A stretch of 6,388 nt of DNA from Candidatus Woesearchaeota archaeon. Lineage in GTDB: Archaea; Nanobdellota; Nanobdellia; Woesearchaeales; GW2011-AR4. How positions within the stretch are numbered: position 1 is the stretch's first letter; each line of letters begins with the position of its first letter. Position numbers and translations under genes: made by a program. Location of the stretch: contig JAHWGX010000036.1 of the NCBI GenBank assembly GCA_019323655.1, positions 1 through 6,388 of the forward strand, read 5' to 3'. A model generated the notes under the pieces. That model worked only from the letters and a program-made list of their open reading frames with translations, searched no databases and was not told the origin of the DNA. Shown piece by piece: positions 1 through 5,631 of the stretch.

Positions 1-1
1 C

Positions 2-127
2 ATAATCGGAGGCCTTATGGCAGAAAACAACGACAGGACAATAAAAGTGGATTACAGCTTTGACACAATGCTGCAGGGCATAAAGGAAAGCGAGCTGCAG
101 ACTGTGAATAAGATAGTGTTTGGGTAA
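2..127 (+). CDS. atpE: A-type ATP synthase subunit E, C-terminal fragment (5' end outside window)
   Basis: Partial gene: 41 codons in frame 2 ending in TAA at 125-127; the N-terminal part lies before the window. Subunit E pairs with subunit H (G in some nomenclatures) to form the peripheral stalks that hold the A3B3 head against the membrane motor. The visible tail reads GGLMAENNDRTIKVDYSFD and ends in NKIVFG. This matches the family's C-terminal pattern, GG(L/I) then a short variable loop, a (I/V)xVDxxF strand, and a last helix ending in a hydrophobic-FG motif, the part that binds the top of the B subunit. The place directly before atpC is the usual archaeal order and supports the call. The next gene starts 2 bases after the stop, which suggests co-transcription. 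Only the end is visible, so nothing can be said about the start or the long N-terminal helix. Confidence 0.87.
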   Translation: MIGGLMAENNDRTIKVDYSFDTMLQGIKESELQTVNKIVFG

Positions 128-129
128 AA

Positions 130-1212
130 ATGCTGAAACCAGAGGAAGCAAAAAAACCGAAAAAATTGAAGCTTGGATTTTGCCCTTACACCTATGTAAG
201 AAGCACAGTAATGAAATCGCTGCTCTTCAGGAAAGAGGACTACCAGAAAATGCTTAAGATGACTTTCAGCGAAATTGCAAAGTTTTTGCAGGAGTCCCAC
301 TACAATAAAGAAATCAATGAGCTGGCTGGAGCGCATTCCGGGGCAGATTTGCTTGAGCTTGCGCTAAACAAAAACCTTGCTGCTTCATTCAAGAAACTGA
401 TAAGGATATCCCCTCCAAAGCTTGCTATGCTGATTACAGAATATGCTATAAGAAAAGACATAGAGGACATTAAAACAATACTAAGGGGCAAGTTCACCAA
501 AGCGCCTGAGAAGATGATTGTAAACTCAATAACAGCAGCAGGCACATTAAGCATGGATTTTTTAGTTTCGCTTTTGGAAAAGGAATCTGTTGAGGAAATC
601 CTAAAGGGCAATAAAATTGTGCCCTTTTACCTCCTTGGGCAGGGGTTAAGGGATGTTGCGGAAAAAAACACATTAGTAAGCATAGAAAATGCTTTTGATA
701 AGTACTATTACCAATCCCTGGAAGAATTTTCAAAGATCCTGCCAAAGCAGGGGGCATTGTTCAGGGGCTTTCTGACAAAAGAGGTTGAGATAATCAACAT
801 ATTAACCCTCTTAAGGCTGAAGAAGAGCAAGTTTGGAAAAGATGCCATTAAGAGCTTTATAATCCCTTCCGCCGGTGCCATGTACTCCAAAATAATCAGC
901 CTTGCAGGCGCTGACAGCTTAGAGCAGATTTCAGAGGCCCTGGAAAAAACAGAATATAAGGGCGTAATTGAAAAAGGAATTGAAGACTACAGGAAAAGCG
1001 GCTCTTTAATAACTCTTGAAACTGAGCTTTGCAAATACCTGCTGAAAGAGTCTATTTTGCTGCTGCATCAGCACCCGTTAAGCATTGAAGTAATACTGGG
1101 CTATATGCTCGCAAAGGACATTGAAATCAGGAATTTAAGGGTGATTATAAAAGGAAAGCAGCTCGGGCTAAGAGAGGAGTTTATTGAAAGGCAGTTAGTG
1201 CTGGATAAATAA
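130..1212 (+). CDS. atpC: A-type ATP synthase subunit C (V-ATPase subunit d family)
   Basis: 360 residues, close to the usual family length of about 350. Subunit C is the funnel-shaped, all-helical cytoplasmic protein that sits on the membrane c-ring and couples it to the D-F central axle. Support: an N-terminal segment PYTYVRSTVMKSLLF (19-33) corresponding to the family's Y-x-Y-V-x-x-R-x-x-x-M-K-S-x-L motif. Three related helical motifs, typical of the threefold repeat in this family, are visible: ITEYAIRKDIEDIKTILRGK (102-121), FLTKEVEIINILTLLRLKK (214-232) and YMLAKDIEIRNLRVIIKGK (325-343). The last is followed by the usual LGL-x-x-E-x-I terminus. The ATG at 130 lies 2 bases after the atpE stop and has no good Shine-Dalgarno (only GGGT at 122-125), so translation may be coupled to atpE. 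This start adds a lysine-rich stretch of about 14 residues before the conserved region. A 51-base spacer separates it from atpF. No signal peptide or membrane segment is seen. Confidence 0.93.
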   Translation: MLKPEEAKKPKKLKLGFCPYTYVRSTVMKSLLFRKEDYQKMLKMTFSEIAKFLQESHYNKEINELAGAHSGADLLELALNKNLAASFKKLIRISPPKLAMLITEYAIRKDIEDIKTILRGKFTKAPEKMIVNSITAAGTLSMDFLVSLLEKESVEEILKGNKIVPFYLLGQGLRDVAEKNTLVSIENAFDKYYYQSLEEFSKILPKQGALFRGFLTKEVEIINILTLLRLKKSKFGKDAIKSFIIPSAGAMYSKIISLAGADSLEQISEALEKTEYKGVIEKGIEDYRKSGSLITLETELCKYLLKESILLLHQHPLSIEVILGYMLAKDIEIRNLRVIIKGKQLGLREEFIERQLVLDK

Positions 1213-1263
1213 GCAAACTAAAAAACAGAATTAAACAAAACTAACTAAAAACATTAAAATAAA
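1213..1263 (+). other. A-rich spacer between atpC and atpF with an imperfect direct repeat
   Basis: This 51-base spacer is 34 A, 8 T, 7 C and 2 G, so it is strongly strand-asymmetric and should be unstructured in the RNA. It holds two related units, AACTAAAAAACAGAATTAAA (1216-1235) and AACTAAAAACATTAAAA (1243-1259). No Shine-Dalgarno motif precedes the atpF start. An A-rich unstructured leader could help ribosome entry, or the spacer may simply have drifted. No convincing TATA box is seen; the best A/T-rich candidate, near 1230-1237, is weak. Confidence 0.5.
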
Positions 1264-1563
1264 ATGGTAAAAATCGCTGTCCTCGGAAGCAATGAATTTA
1301 TTGTGGGATTCCAGCTAGCAGGGATTAAAGATACAATAGAAGCCGGCAAGGATGTTATGGGGGATTTGGAGAGCCTGAAGAAAAGAAAAGAGACCGGAGT
1401 TGTTGTGGTGGAGGAAAAAATACTGGAAGCCCTGGACAGGCACCAAAGGCTTGAAATTGAGGACTCTGTTGATCCTGTGTTTATCCCTGTGTCAACCAGC
1501 GTTGAGCAGGGAAACTTAAGGAGGCTTATAAAAAAATCAATAGGTGTTGACTTATGGAAGTAG
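1264..1563 (+). CDS. atpF: A-type ATP synthase subunit F
   Basis: 99 residues, the normal size for this family (about 100). Subunit F binds subunit D in the central stalk and reaches into the A3B3 head, where it influences ATP hydrolysis. The N-terminal half has the expected strand and glycine pattern KIAVLGSNEFIVGFQLAGI (3-21), which matches the family's IxVIGxxxxVxGFxLAGI. A VVVVEE strand (47-51) follows. The C-terminal part carries DPVFIPV then a basic helix around NLRRLIKKSIGVDL (84-97), the segment that inserts between A and B in known structures. The ATG at 1264 is the only sensible start, giving MVKIAVLG, but no Shine-Dalgarno precedes it. The stop at 1561-1563 lies inside the 5' region of atpA: it overlaps the longer atpA start by 10 bases, or lies 8 bases before the shorter one. 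The position between C and A is the standard archaeal order. Confidence 0.94.
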   Translation: MVKIAVLGSNEFIVGFQLAGIKDTIEAGKDVMGDLESLKKRKETGVVVVEEKILEALDRHQRLEIEDSVDPVFIPVSTSVEQGNLRRLIKKSIGVDLWK

Positions 1564-1571
1564 GTGTTAAA
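1542..1571 (+). promoter_or_regulatory. Two tandem Shine-Dalgarno sites serving two possible atpA starts
   Basis: The octamer TAGGTGTT occurs twice, at 1541-1548 and 1561-1568. In each case AGGTG (1542-1546 and 1562-1566) is followed by an in-frame ATG, at 1554 after 7 bases and at 1572 after 5 bases. Both fit archaeal ribosome-binding sites. The second site overlaps the atpF stop, so it would favour coupling of atpF termination to atpA initiation. Confidence 0.6.
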
Positions 1572-3299
1572 ATGGAAAAAGGAATTATATACAGAATTGC
1601 AGGCCCTGTTGTTGTGGCAAAGGGTATAAAGCCAAGAATGTATGATGTTTGCAGGGTGGGCAATGAAAAATTAATGGGGGAAGTAATCCAGATAGCAGGG
1701 GACAAAGTAATCATTCAGGTGTATGAGGATACATCGGGAATAAAGCCTGGCGAGCCGGTTGTGAATACCGGAGAGCCTTTGAAGGTCGAGCTTGGGCCCG
1801 GAATGCTGGGCAGCATTTACGACGGCATCCAAAGGCCGCTGCCTGTCTTGGCCAAGCAAATGGGTGATTTTATTAAGAGGGGTGTTGATGCGCCCGGCCT
1901 TGACCAGTCGAAGAAATGGGACTTTAAGGCTTCTGTCCAGAAAGGGGATAATGTTTCCGGAGGAAGCATCTTAGGGGAGGTTGAAGAAAGCGCCGGAATA
2001 ATGCACAAAATCCTGGTGCCTCCAAAACAAAAAGGCAAAATTGAGGAAATAAAATCAGGAAAGTTTACTGTTAATGATGTCATAGGCAAGCTCGATAACG
2101 GCTTTGAGCTGAGGCTTAAGCATAACTGGCCTGTGAGGATTGAGAGGCCTGTCAAATCCAAGCTAAAGCCTGAAATGCCTCTGGTAACCGGGCAAAGAAT
2201 TTTGGATGCACTGTTTCCGGTTTCAAAAGGAGGCGTTGCGGCAATTCCCGGCCCTTTTGGCAGTGGAAAGACTGTAACGCAGCAGCAGCTTGCTAAATGG
2301 TCAGACGCTGATATTATTGTATATGTGGGCTGTGGCGAGAGAGGAAATGAAATGACAGAAGTTCTTGAGGAATTTCCGGAGCTTATAGATCCAAAAAGCG
2401 GCAAGCCTTTAATGAACAGGACAGTGCTTATAGCAAACACATCCAATATGCCTGTTGCAGCAAGGGAAGCTTCAGTGTATACCGGTGTAACAATTGCAGA
2501 ATATTACAGGGATATGGGTTATTCTGTGGCTTTAATGGCAGATTCTACAAGCAGGTGGGCAGAAGCTATGAGAGAAATAAGCTCAAGGCTGGAAGAGATG
2601 CCTGGTGAGGAAGGGTATCCTGCTTACTTAAGCACAAGATTAGCGCAATTTTATGAAAGGGCAGGAGTTGTAGTGCCTCTTGGAGCGAAAAAACAGGGAA
2701 GCGTCAGCGTCATAGGCGCTGTAAGCCCGCCCGGCGGGGATTTTTCAGAGCCTGTAACACAGGGAACATTAAGGGTTACAAAAGTATTTTGGGCTTTGGA
2801 TGCAAAGCTGGCCCAAAGAAGGCACTTCCCGGCGATAAACTGGCTCACATCGTACTCTCTTTACCTTGATACATTAGACGAATGGTACAGAAAGAACATT
2901 GCAGCTGACTGGCACGAGAAAGTAGGAGAGATGATGAGCATCCTGCAGGAAGAGGAAAAACTGCTGGAGATTGTGCAGTTAGTTGGCTCTGATGCGCTGC
3001 CGGAAAGGCAGCAGGTAACACTTCAGGTTGCAAGGCTGATAAGGGAAGTCTTGCTGCAGCAGAATGCAATGCACGAAGTAGACACATACTGCAACCTGAA
3101 AAAAACGTACCAGATAATGAAGTCCATAATGCATTTTTCAAGACTGGCAAACAGCGCCTTGGACAGCGGAATGAGAGCAGAGCAGATTTTGCTGACAAAA
3201 TCAAAAGACAGGTTAAGCGAGGTAAAGTTCGTAAAGGACTATGAAAAAGTCCTTGCGGAAATAACAAAAGAGATGGAGAAAGAATTAAGCTCAAGATGA
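1572..3299 (+). CDS. atpA: A-type ATP synthase catalytic subunit A
   Basis: Catalytic nucleotide-binding subunit; three copies alternate with B in the head and make or hydrolyse ATP. From the ATG at 1572 it is 575 residues; from the ATG at 1554 it is 581. Homologues begin about four residues before G-x-I-x-R-x-x-G-P, which favours 1572, but both starts have an AGGTG site. Positions here count from 1554. N-terminal beta-barrel about 10-78; A-type-specific bulge (non-homologous region) about 120-200; Walker A GPFGSGKT at 233-240 with Lys239; catalytic glutamate in GCGERGNEM, Glu262; Walker B strand VALMAD with Asp330; STSRWAEAMREIS at 331-343; PGEEGYPAYLSTRLAQFYERAG at 350-371 with the usual residues; ATPase alpha/beta signature PAINWLTSYS at 426-435; helical C-terminal domain from about 450. 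All catalytic residues expected are present and the frame is intact. Cytoplasmic, peripheral to the membrane. atpB follows 10 bases after the TGA stop. Confidence 0.97.
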   Translation: MEKGIIYRIAGPVVVAKGIKPRMYDVCRVGNEKLMGEVIQIAGDKVIIQVYEDTSGIKPGEPVVNTGEPLKVELGPGMLGSIYDGIQRPLPVLAKQMGDFIKRGVDAPGLDQSKKWDFKASVQKGDNVSGGSILGEVEESAGIMHKILVPPKQKGKIEEIKSGKFTVNDVIGKLDNGFELRLKHNWPVRIERPVKSKLKPEMPLVTGQRILDALFPVSKGGVAAIPGPFGSGKTVTQQQLAKWSDADIIVYVGCGERGNEMTEVLEEFPELIDPKSGKPLMNRTVLIANTSNMPVAAREASVYTGVTIAEYYRDMGYSVALMADSTSRWAEAMREISSRLEEMPGEEGYPAYLSTRLAQFYERAGVVVPLGAKKQGSVSVIGAVSPPGGDFSEPVTQGTLRVTKVFWALDAKLAQRRHFPAINWLTSYSLYLDTLDEWYRKNIAADWHEKVGEMMSILQEEEKLLEIVQLVGSDALPERQQVTLQVARLIREVLLQQNAMHEVDTYCNLKKTYQIMKSIMHFSRLANSALDSGMRAEQILLTKSKDRLSEVKFVKDYEKVLAEITKEMEKELSSR

Positions 3300-3309
3300 G
3301 GGTGGTTTG
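3298..3309 (+). promoter_or_regulatory. Ribosome-binding site for atpB
   Basis: GAGGGTGGT at 3298-3306 overlaps the atpA stop codon and contains GGTGG at 3301-3305, a strong match to the archaeal anti-Shine-Dalgarno. It gives sensible spacing to the ATG at 3310 and too little to the in-frame TTG at 3307, so it decides the start in favour of 3310. Confidence 0.7.
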
Positions 3310-4713
3310 ATGAAAGAATACAAAACAATAACAAAAATTGCAGGCCCATTAATTTTTGTGGAGAAGACAGAGCCGATAGGCTATGCCGATATTGTGGAGA
3401 TTGCATTGCCCGACGGAAGCACAAAAACCGGGCAAGTGCTTGACACAAGCGATGATATTGTTGTGGTGCAGGTGTTTGAAGGCACGTCAGGAATAGATGT
3501 CCACACCAGAGCAAAATTTTTGGGAAGCACCTTAAAGCTAAGCGTTTCAAAAGACATGCTTGGGAGGGTTTTAAGCGGCAGCGGCAAGCCCATAGACAAC
3601 GGCCCGGAGGTTGTTCCGGAAAAAAAGCTCGATATCGGAGGAGCTGCTATAAACCCCTATTCAAGGGCATCTCCCTCTGATTTTATTCAGACAGGGATGT
3701 CAACAATTGACGCGATGAATACTTTGGTCAGGGGACAGAAGCTGCCTTTGTTTTCCGGCTCAGGACTGCCCCATAACGAGATGGCTCTGCAGATAGCCAG
3801 GCAGGCAAAAGTTCTCGGCAAAAAAGAAAATTTTGTAGTTATATTCGCGGCAATGGGAATCACAAATGAGGAAGCTCAGTATTTCATTGATGACTTTAAG
3901 AGAACAGGGGCATTGGAAAGAAGCGTTGTTTTCCTTAATCTTGCAAATGACCCTGCTGTTGAAAGATTAGTTACACCTAAAATGGCTTTGACAGCAGCTG
4001 AGTATTTTGCCTATGAGCAGGATGCGCATGTTCTTGTTATTCTGACTGACATGACTAATTATTGTGAATCCCTAAGGGAAATAGGCGCTGCGCGTGAGGA
4101 AATCCCCGGAAGAAGAGGATACCCCGGGTATATGTATACTGACCTTGCTACTATTTATGAGAGGGCAGGAGTTATTAAAGGCAAGAAAGGAAGTGTTACG
4201 CAAATTCCGATACTGACAATGGTAGGGGATGACATAACCCATCCTATTCCTGACCTTACAGGATACATAACCGAGGGCCAAATTGTTTTGGCAAGAGAAT
4301 TACACAGAAAGGGAATTTACCCGTGCAATGATGTCCTGCCGTCTTTATCAAGGCTGATGAATCTGGGAATAGGCCCTGAAAAAACAAGGGAAGACCACAA
4401 GCAGGTTTCTGACCAGCTTTATGCTGCATATGCAGAAGGCAGAGACTTAAGAGGTTTAGTTGCAATTGTAGGGGAAGAAGCGTTAAGCGAGCGGGACAAA
4501 AAATACCTTAAGTTTGCTGCTGAGTATGAGGACAAGTTTGTGAGGCAGAGCCGTGACGAGGACAGAAGCATTAACGAGACTCTTGACCTTGGATGGAAGC
4601 TGCTGGGAATAATTCCTGAAAACGAGCTGACAAGAATAAGCCCGCAGTTCAAAAAGAAGTATTACAAGGCTGCTGAAGAGGAAAAGAAAGAGAGAGAAGC
4701 AGAAAAACAATGA
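3310..4713 (+). CDS. atpB: A-type ATP synthase regulatory (non-catalytic) subunit B
   Basis: 467 residues from the ATG at 3310, the usual length (about 460). B alternates with A in the head; its nucleotide site is non-catalytic. Evidence (numbered from the in-frame TTG one codon earlier): N-terminal barrel starting EYKTITKIAGPLIFVE; VFEGTSGID at 56-64; the degenerate P-loop FSGSGLPHNEMA at 149-160 in place of a Walker A, diagnostic for B; VVIFAAMGITNEEA at 177-190; the Walker-B-like strand VLVILTDMTNY at 242-252; REEIPGRRGYPGYMYTDLA at 263-281; ERAG at 285-288; and LPSLSRLMNLGIG at 344-356. The signature region reads YPCNDVLPSLS, where homologues commonly have YPP(I/V)DVLPSLS, a small deviation. 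The C-terminal end is highly charged (EEEKKEREAEKQ). A strong GGTGG site overlaps the atpA stop, so A and B are probably translated in tandem. In most archaea atpD would follow at once; here a foreign-looking 918-base block intervenes. Confidence 0.97.
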   Translation: MKEYKTITKIAGPLIFVEKTEPIGYADIVEIALPDGSTKTGQVLDTSDDIVVVQVFEGTSGIDVHTRAKFLGSTLKLSVSKDMLGRVLSGSGKPIDNGPEVVPEKKLDIGGAAINPYSRASPSDFIQTGMSTIDAMNTLVRGQKLPLFSGSGLPHNEMALQIARQAKVLGKKENFVVIFAAMGITNEEAQYFIDDFKRTGALERSVVFLNLANDPAVERLVTPKMALTAAEYFAYEQDAHVLVILTDMTNYCESLREIGAAREEIPGRRGYPGYMYTDLATIYERAGVIKGKKGSVTQIPILTMVGDDITHPIPDLTGYITEGQIVLARELHRKGIYPCNDVLPSLSRLMNLGIGPEKTREDHKQVSDQLYAAYAEGRDLRGLVAIVGEEALSERDKKYLKFAAEYEDKFVRQSRDEDRSINETLDLGWKLLGIIPENELTRISPQFKKKYYKAAEEEKKEREAEKQ

Positions 4714-4774
4714 CCTGTAAATCAACAGTAATAGGGTTACTATGAGGCTGGGGAATAAAATGAGGATGTAAGAG
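4714..4774 (+). promoter_or_regulatory. Junction segment after atpB: short hairpin, mini-ORF and ribosome-binding site
   Basis: AGTAAT (4727-4732) and GTTACT (4736-4741) can form a 6-base-pair stem, including one U-G pair, around a 3-base loop. Immediately after it a nine-codon reading frame runs from the ATG at 4742 to the TAA at 4769-4771 (MRLGNKMRM). ATGAGG occurs twice, at 4742-4747 and 4760-4765. GAGGATG at 4762-4768, 6 bases before the ATG at 4775, is the likely ribosome-binding site of the next gene. No strong TATA box is seen; TGTAAATC near 4716-4723 is a poor match. The hairpin has no T-run after it, so it is not a convincing terminator. Confidence 0.35.
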
Positions 4775-5617
4775 ATGAAAACAGACATCGACTCTTTTTG
4801 GAAGCGACAAACTGATACGTTTGAAAATATTGAGAAAGCTGGTGGTTTTGGAGCTTATGTTGCTAATGAGGTGCCAGATTTAGCTAGTGCTTTCCAAGCA
4901 GATAGAATACTAAGATGTATCGATGAGGGGACACCAAACGGTCTTCGTGCTGCTGGCGAAGGTATTGCTTACGTAAAAACATTTGGTTTGGATAAAGGTA
5001 GGGAAGGTTATGCAGCTATAAATGCAGGGATTGACGCAGCTGCTGACGCATTTAGGGATGCTAATTTGGAAGGTATATTTAGTCATGAGGAATGCGGCGC
5101 AGCAAAATTAATTTATGGATTATTCTCTGATAAATTCAGGTCCCAATTGGAAAAAGAGCATGGAATAAAAAGTTCAGATGAGTTGGGTGATTATTTCGCT
5201 AAAGAATTATCAGCAAAGCTAGGGGTAGAATACAAAGGCAGTATGAAAATCAATGAAATGGCTCGACCAAGAGGAAAACATATAACAAGATTCACCTATG
5301 TTGATGGTACTGGAAAATTAAACCCCGATGGTGTTGAAGGTTTGCCACAAGGGTTTGTGATAAGTAGAGACTATTTAGGAGCTGAACAAACGGGAGTTGA
5401 AGTGGCTGTAAGTATAAATATTTCTACTGGGGACCACGGATTCGGAGACAGAATTACACCTGAACAGCCTCATGTTTTGGTTGCTGTCGGAAACCCAAGT
5501 GAGCCAGAACTATCCTTAGATAAACTAATGAAAGAACTCAAAACAATTGCAGACAAGTATAATGGGAGGGTAATAGTTGATGGGTTCGTAGCACCGATTT
5601 ATACAAATACAGAATAA
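4775..5617 (+). CDS. Divergent beta-carbonic-anhydrase-like zinc-site protein, function unknown
   Basis: 280 residues, probably cytoplasmic: no signal peptide or membrane helix is visible. It is not an ATP synthase subunit. The N-terminal half has features of the beta-carbonic-anhydrase fold. RILRCIDEG (44-52) looks like the strand ending in C-x-D-x-R, with Cys48 and Asp50. LRAAGEGI (57-64) resembles the R-x-A-G-N-x-(V/I) segment. An alanine-rich helix follows (about 78-95), then NLEGIFSHEECGAA (97-110) resembles the I-x-V-x-G-H-x-x-C-G strand and loop, with His104 and Cys107. Cys-to-His spacing is 56 residues, as in E. coli Can (Cys42, His98, Cys101). Against a normal enzyme: the motif arginine that pairs with the aspartate is glycine (Gly52), and insertions and the C-terminal part (about 150-280, with strands VEVAVSINI and HVLVAVGN) match nothing I recognise. 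Relatives of this fold also include COS and CS2 hydrolases, so the substrate is open. Codon use differs sharply from neighbouring atp genes (GGT 12 of 32 Gly; AGT 7 and AGC 0 of 14 Ser; CGA/CGT present), suggesting transfer. Start chosen for the GAGGATG site 6 bases upstream. Confidence 0.6.
   Translation: MKTDIDSFWKRQTDTFENIEKAGGFGAYVANEVPDLASAFQADRILRCIDEGTPNGLRAAGEGIAYVKTFGLDKGREGYAAINAGIDAAADAFRDANLEGIFSHEECGAAKLIYGLFSDKFRSQLEKEHGIKSSDELGDYFAKELSAKLGVEYKGSMKINEMARPRGKHITRFTYVDGTGKLNPDGVEGLPQGFVISRDYLGAEQTGVEVAVSINISTGDHGFGDRITPEQPHVLVAVGNPSEPELSLDKLMKELKTIADKYNGRVIVDGFVAPIYTNTE
5598..5609 (+). promoter_or_regulatory. Possible TATA box for a near-leaderless atpD transcript
   Basis: TTTATACAAATA lies in the last codons of the inserted gene, with its core TTTATACA at 5598-5605 centred about 30 bases before the atpD ATG. 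Archaeal TATA boxes sit about 26-27 bases before the start of transcription, which would put that start around 5628, a few bases before the ATG. The lack of any Shine-Dalgarno before atpD agrees with this. The upstream TFB-recognition element is not convincing (GTAGCACCGA), so this is a prediction only. Confidence 0.3.
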
Positions 5618-5631
5618 ACAATAATAATTTT

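Noticed and set aside
1817..2446. Long reverse-strand open frame of 209 codons opposite atpA
   Set aside because: It lies wholly within the conserved catalytic core of atpA, is rich in Ser, Pro and Leu as expected for an antisense shadow, and shows no recognisable domain or ribosome-binding site.
2845..3294. Reverse-strand open frame opposite the atpA C-terminal domain
   Set aside because: An antisense shadow with a leucine-, serine- and alanine-rich composition and no motif; the + strand frame is a well-conserved gene.
3307..3309. TTG at 3307 as the start of atpB
   Set aside because: It sits directly against the GGTGG site, too close for initiation, and an ATG follows at once in the same frame.
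4727..4741. Hairpin after atpB as an intrinsic transcription terminator
   Set aside because: The stem is short and A/T-rich and is followed by ATGAGGCTGG rather than a T-run, so it meets neither bacterial nor archaeal terminator expectations.
4775..5617. Inserted gene as a displaced ATP synthase subunit (H, I or K)
   Set aside because: It has no coiled coil like H, no membrane helices like I or K, and carries a C-x-D...H-x-x-C-G pattern foreign to all of them.
4714..5631. Insertion as a transposon or integron cassette
   Set aside because: I found no terminal inverted repeats, target-site duplication or recombinase, and no shared sequence between 4714-4774 and 5618-5631.
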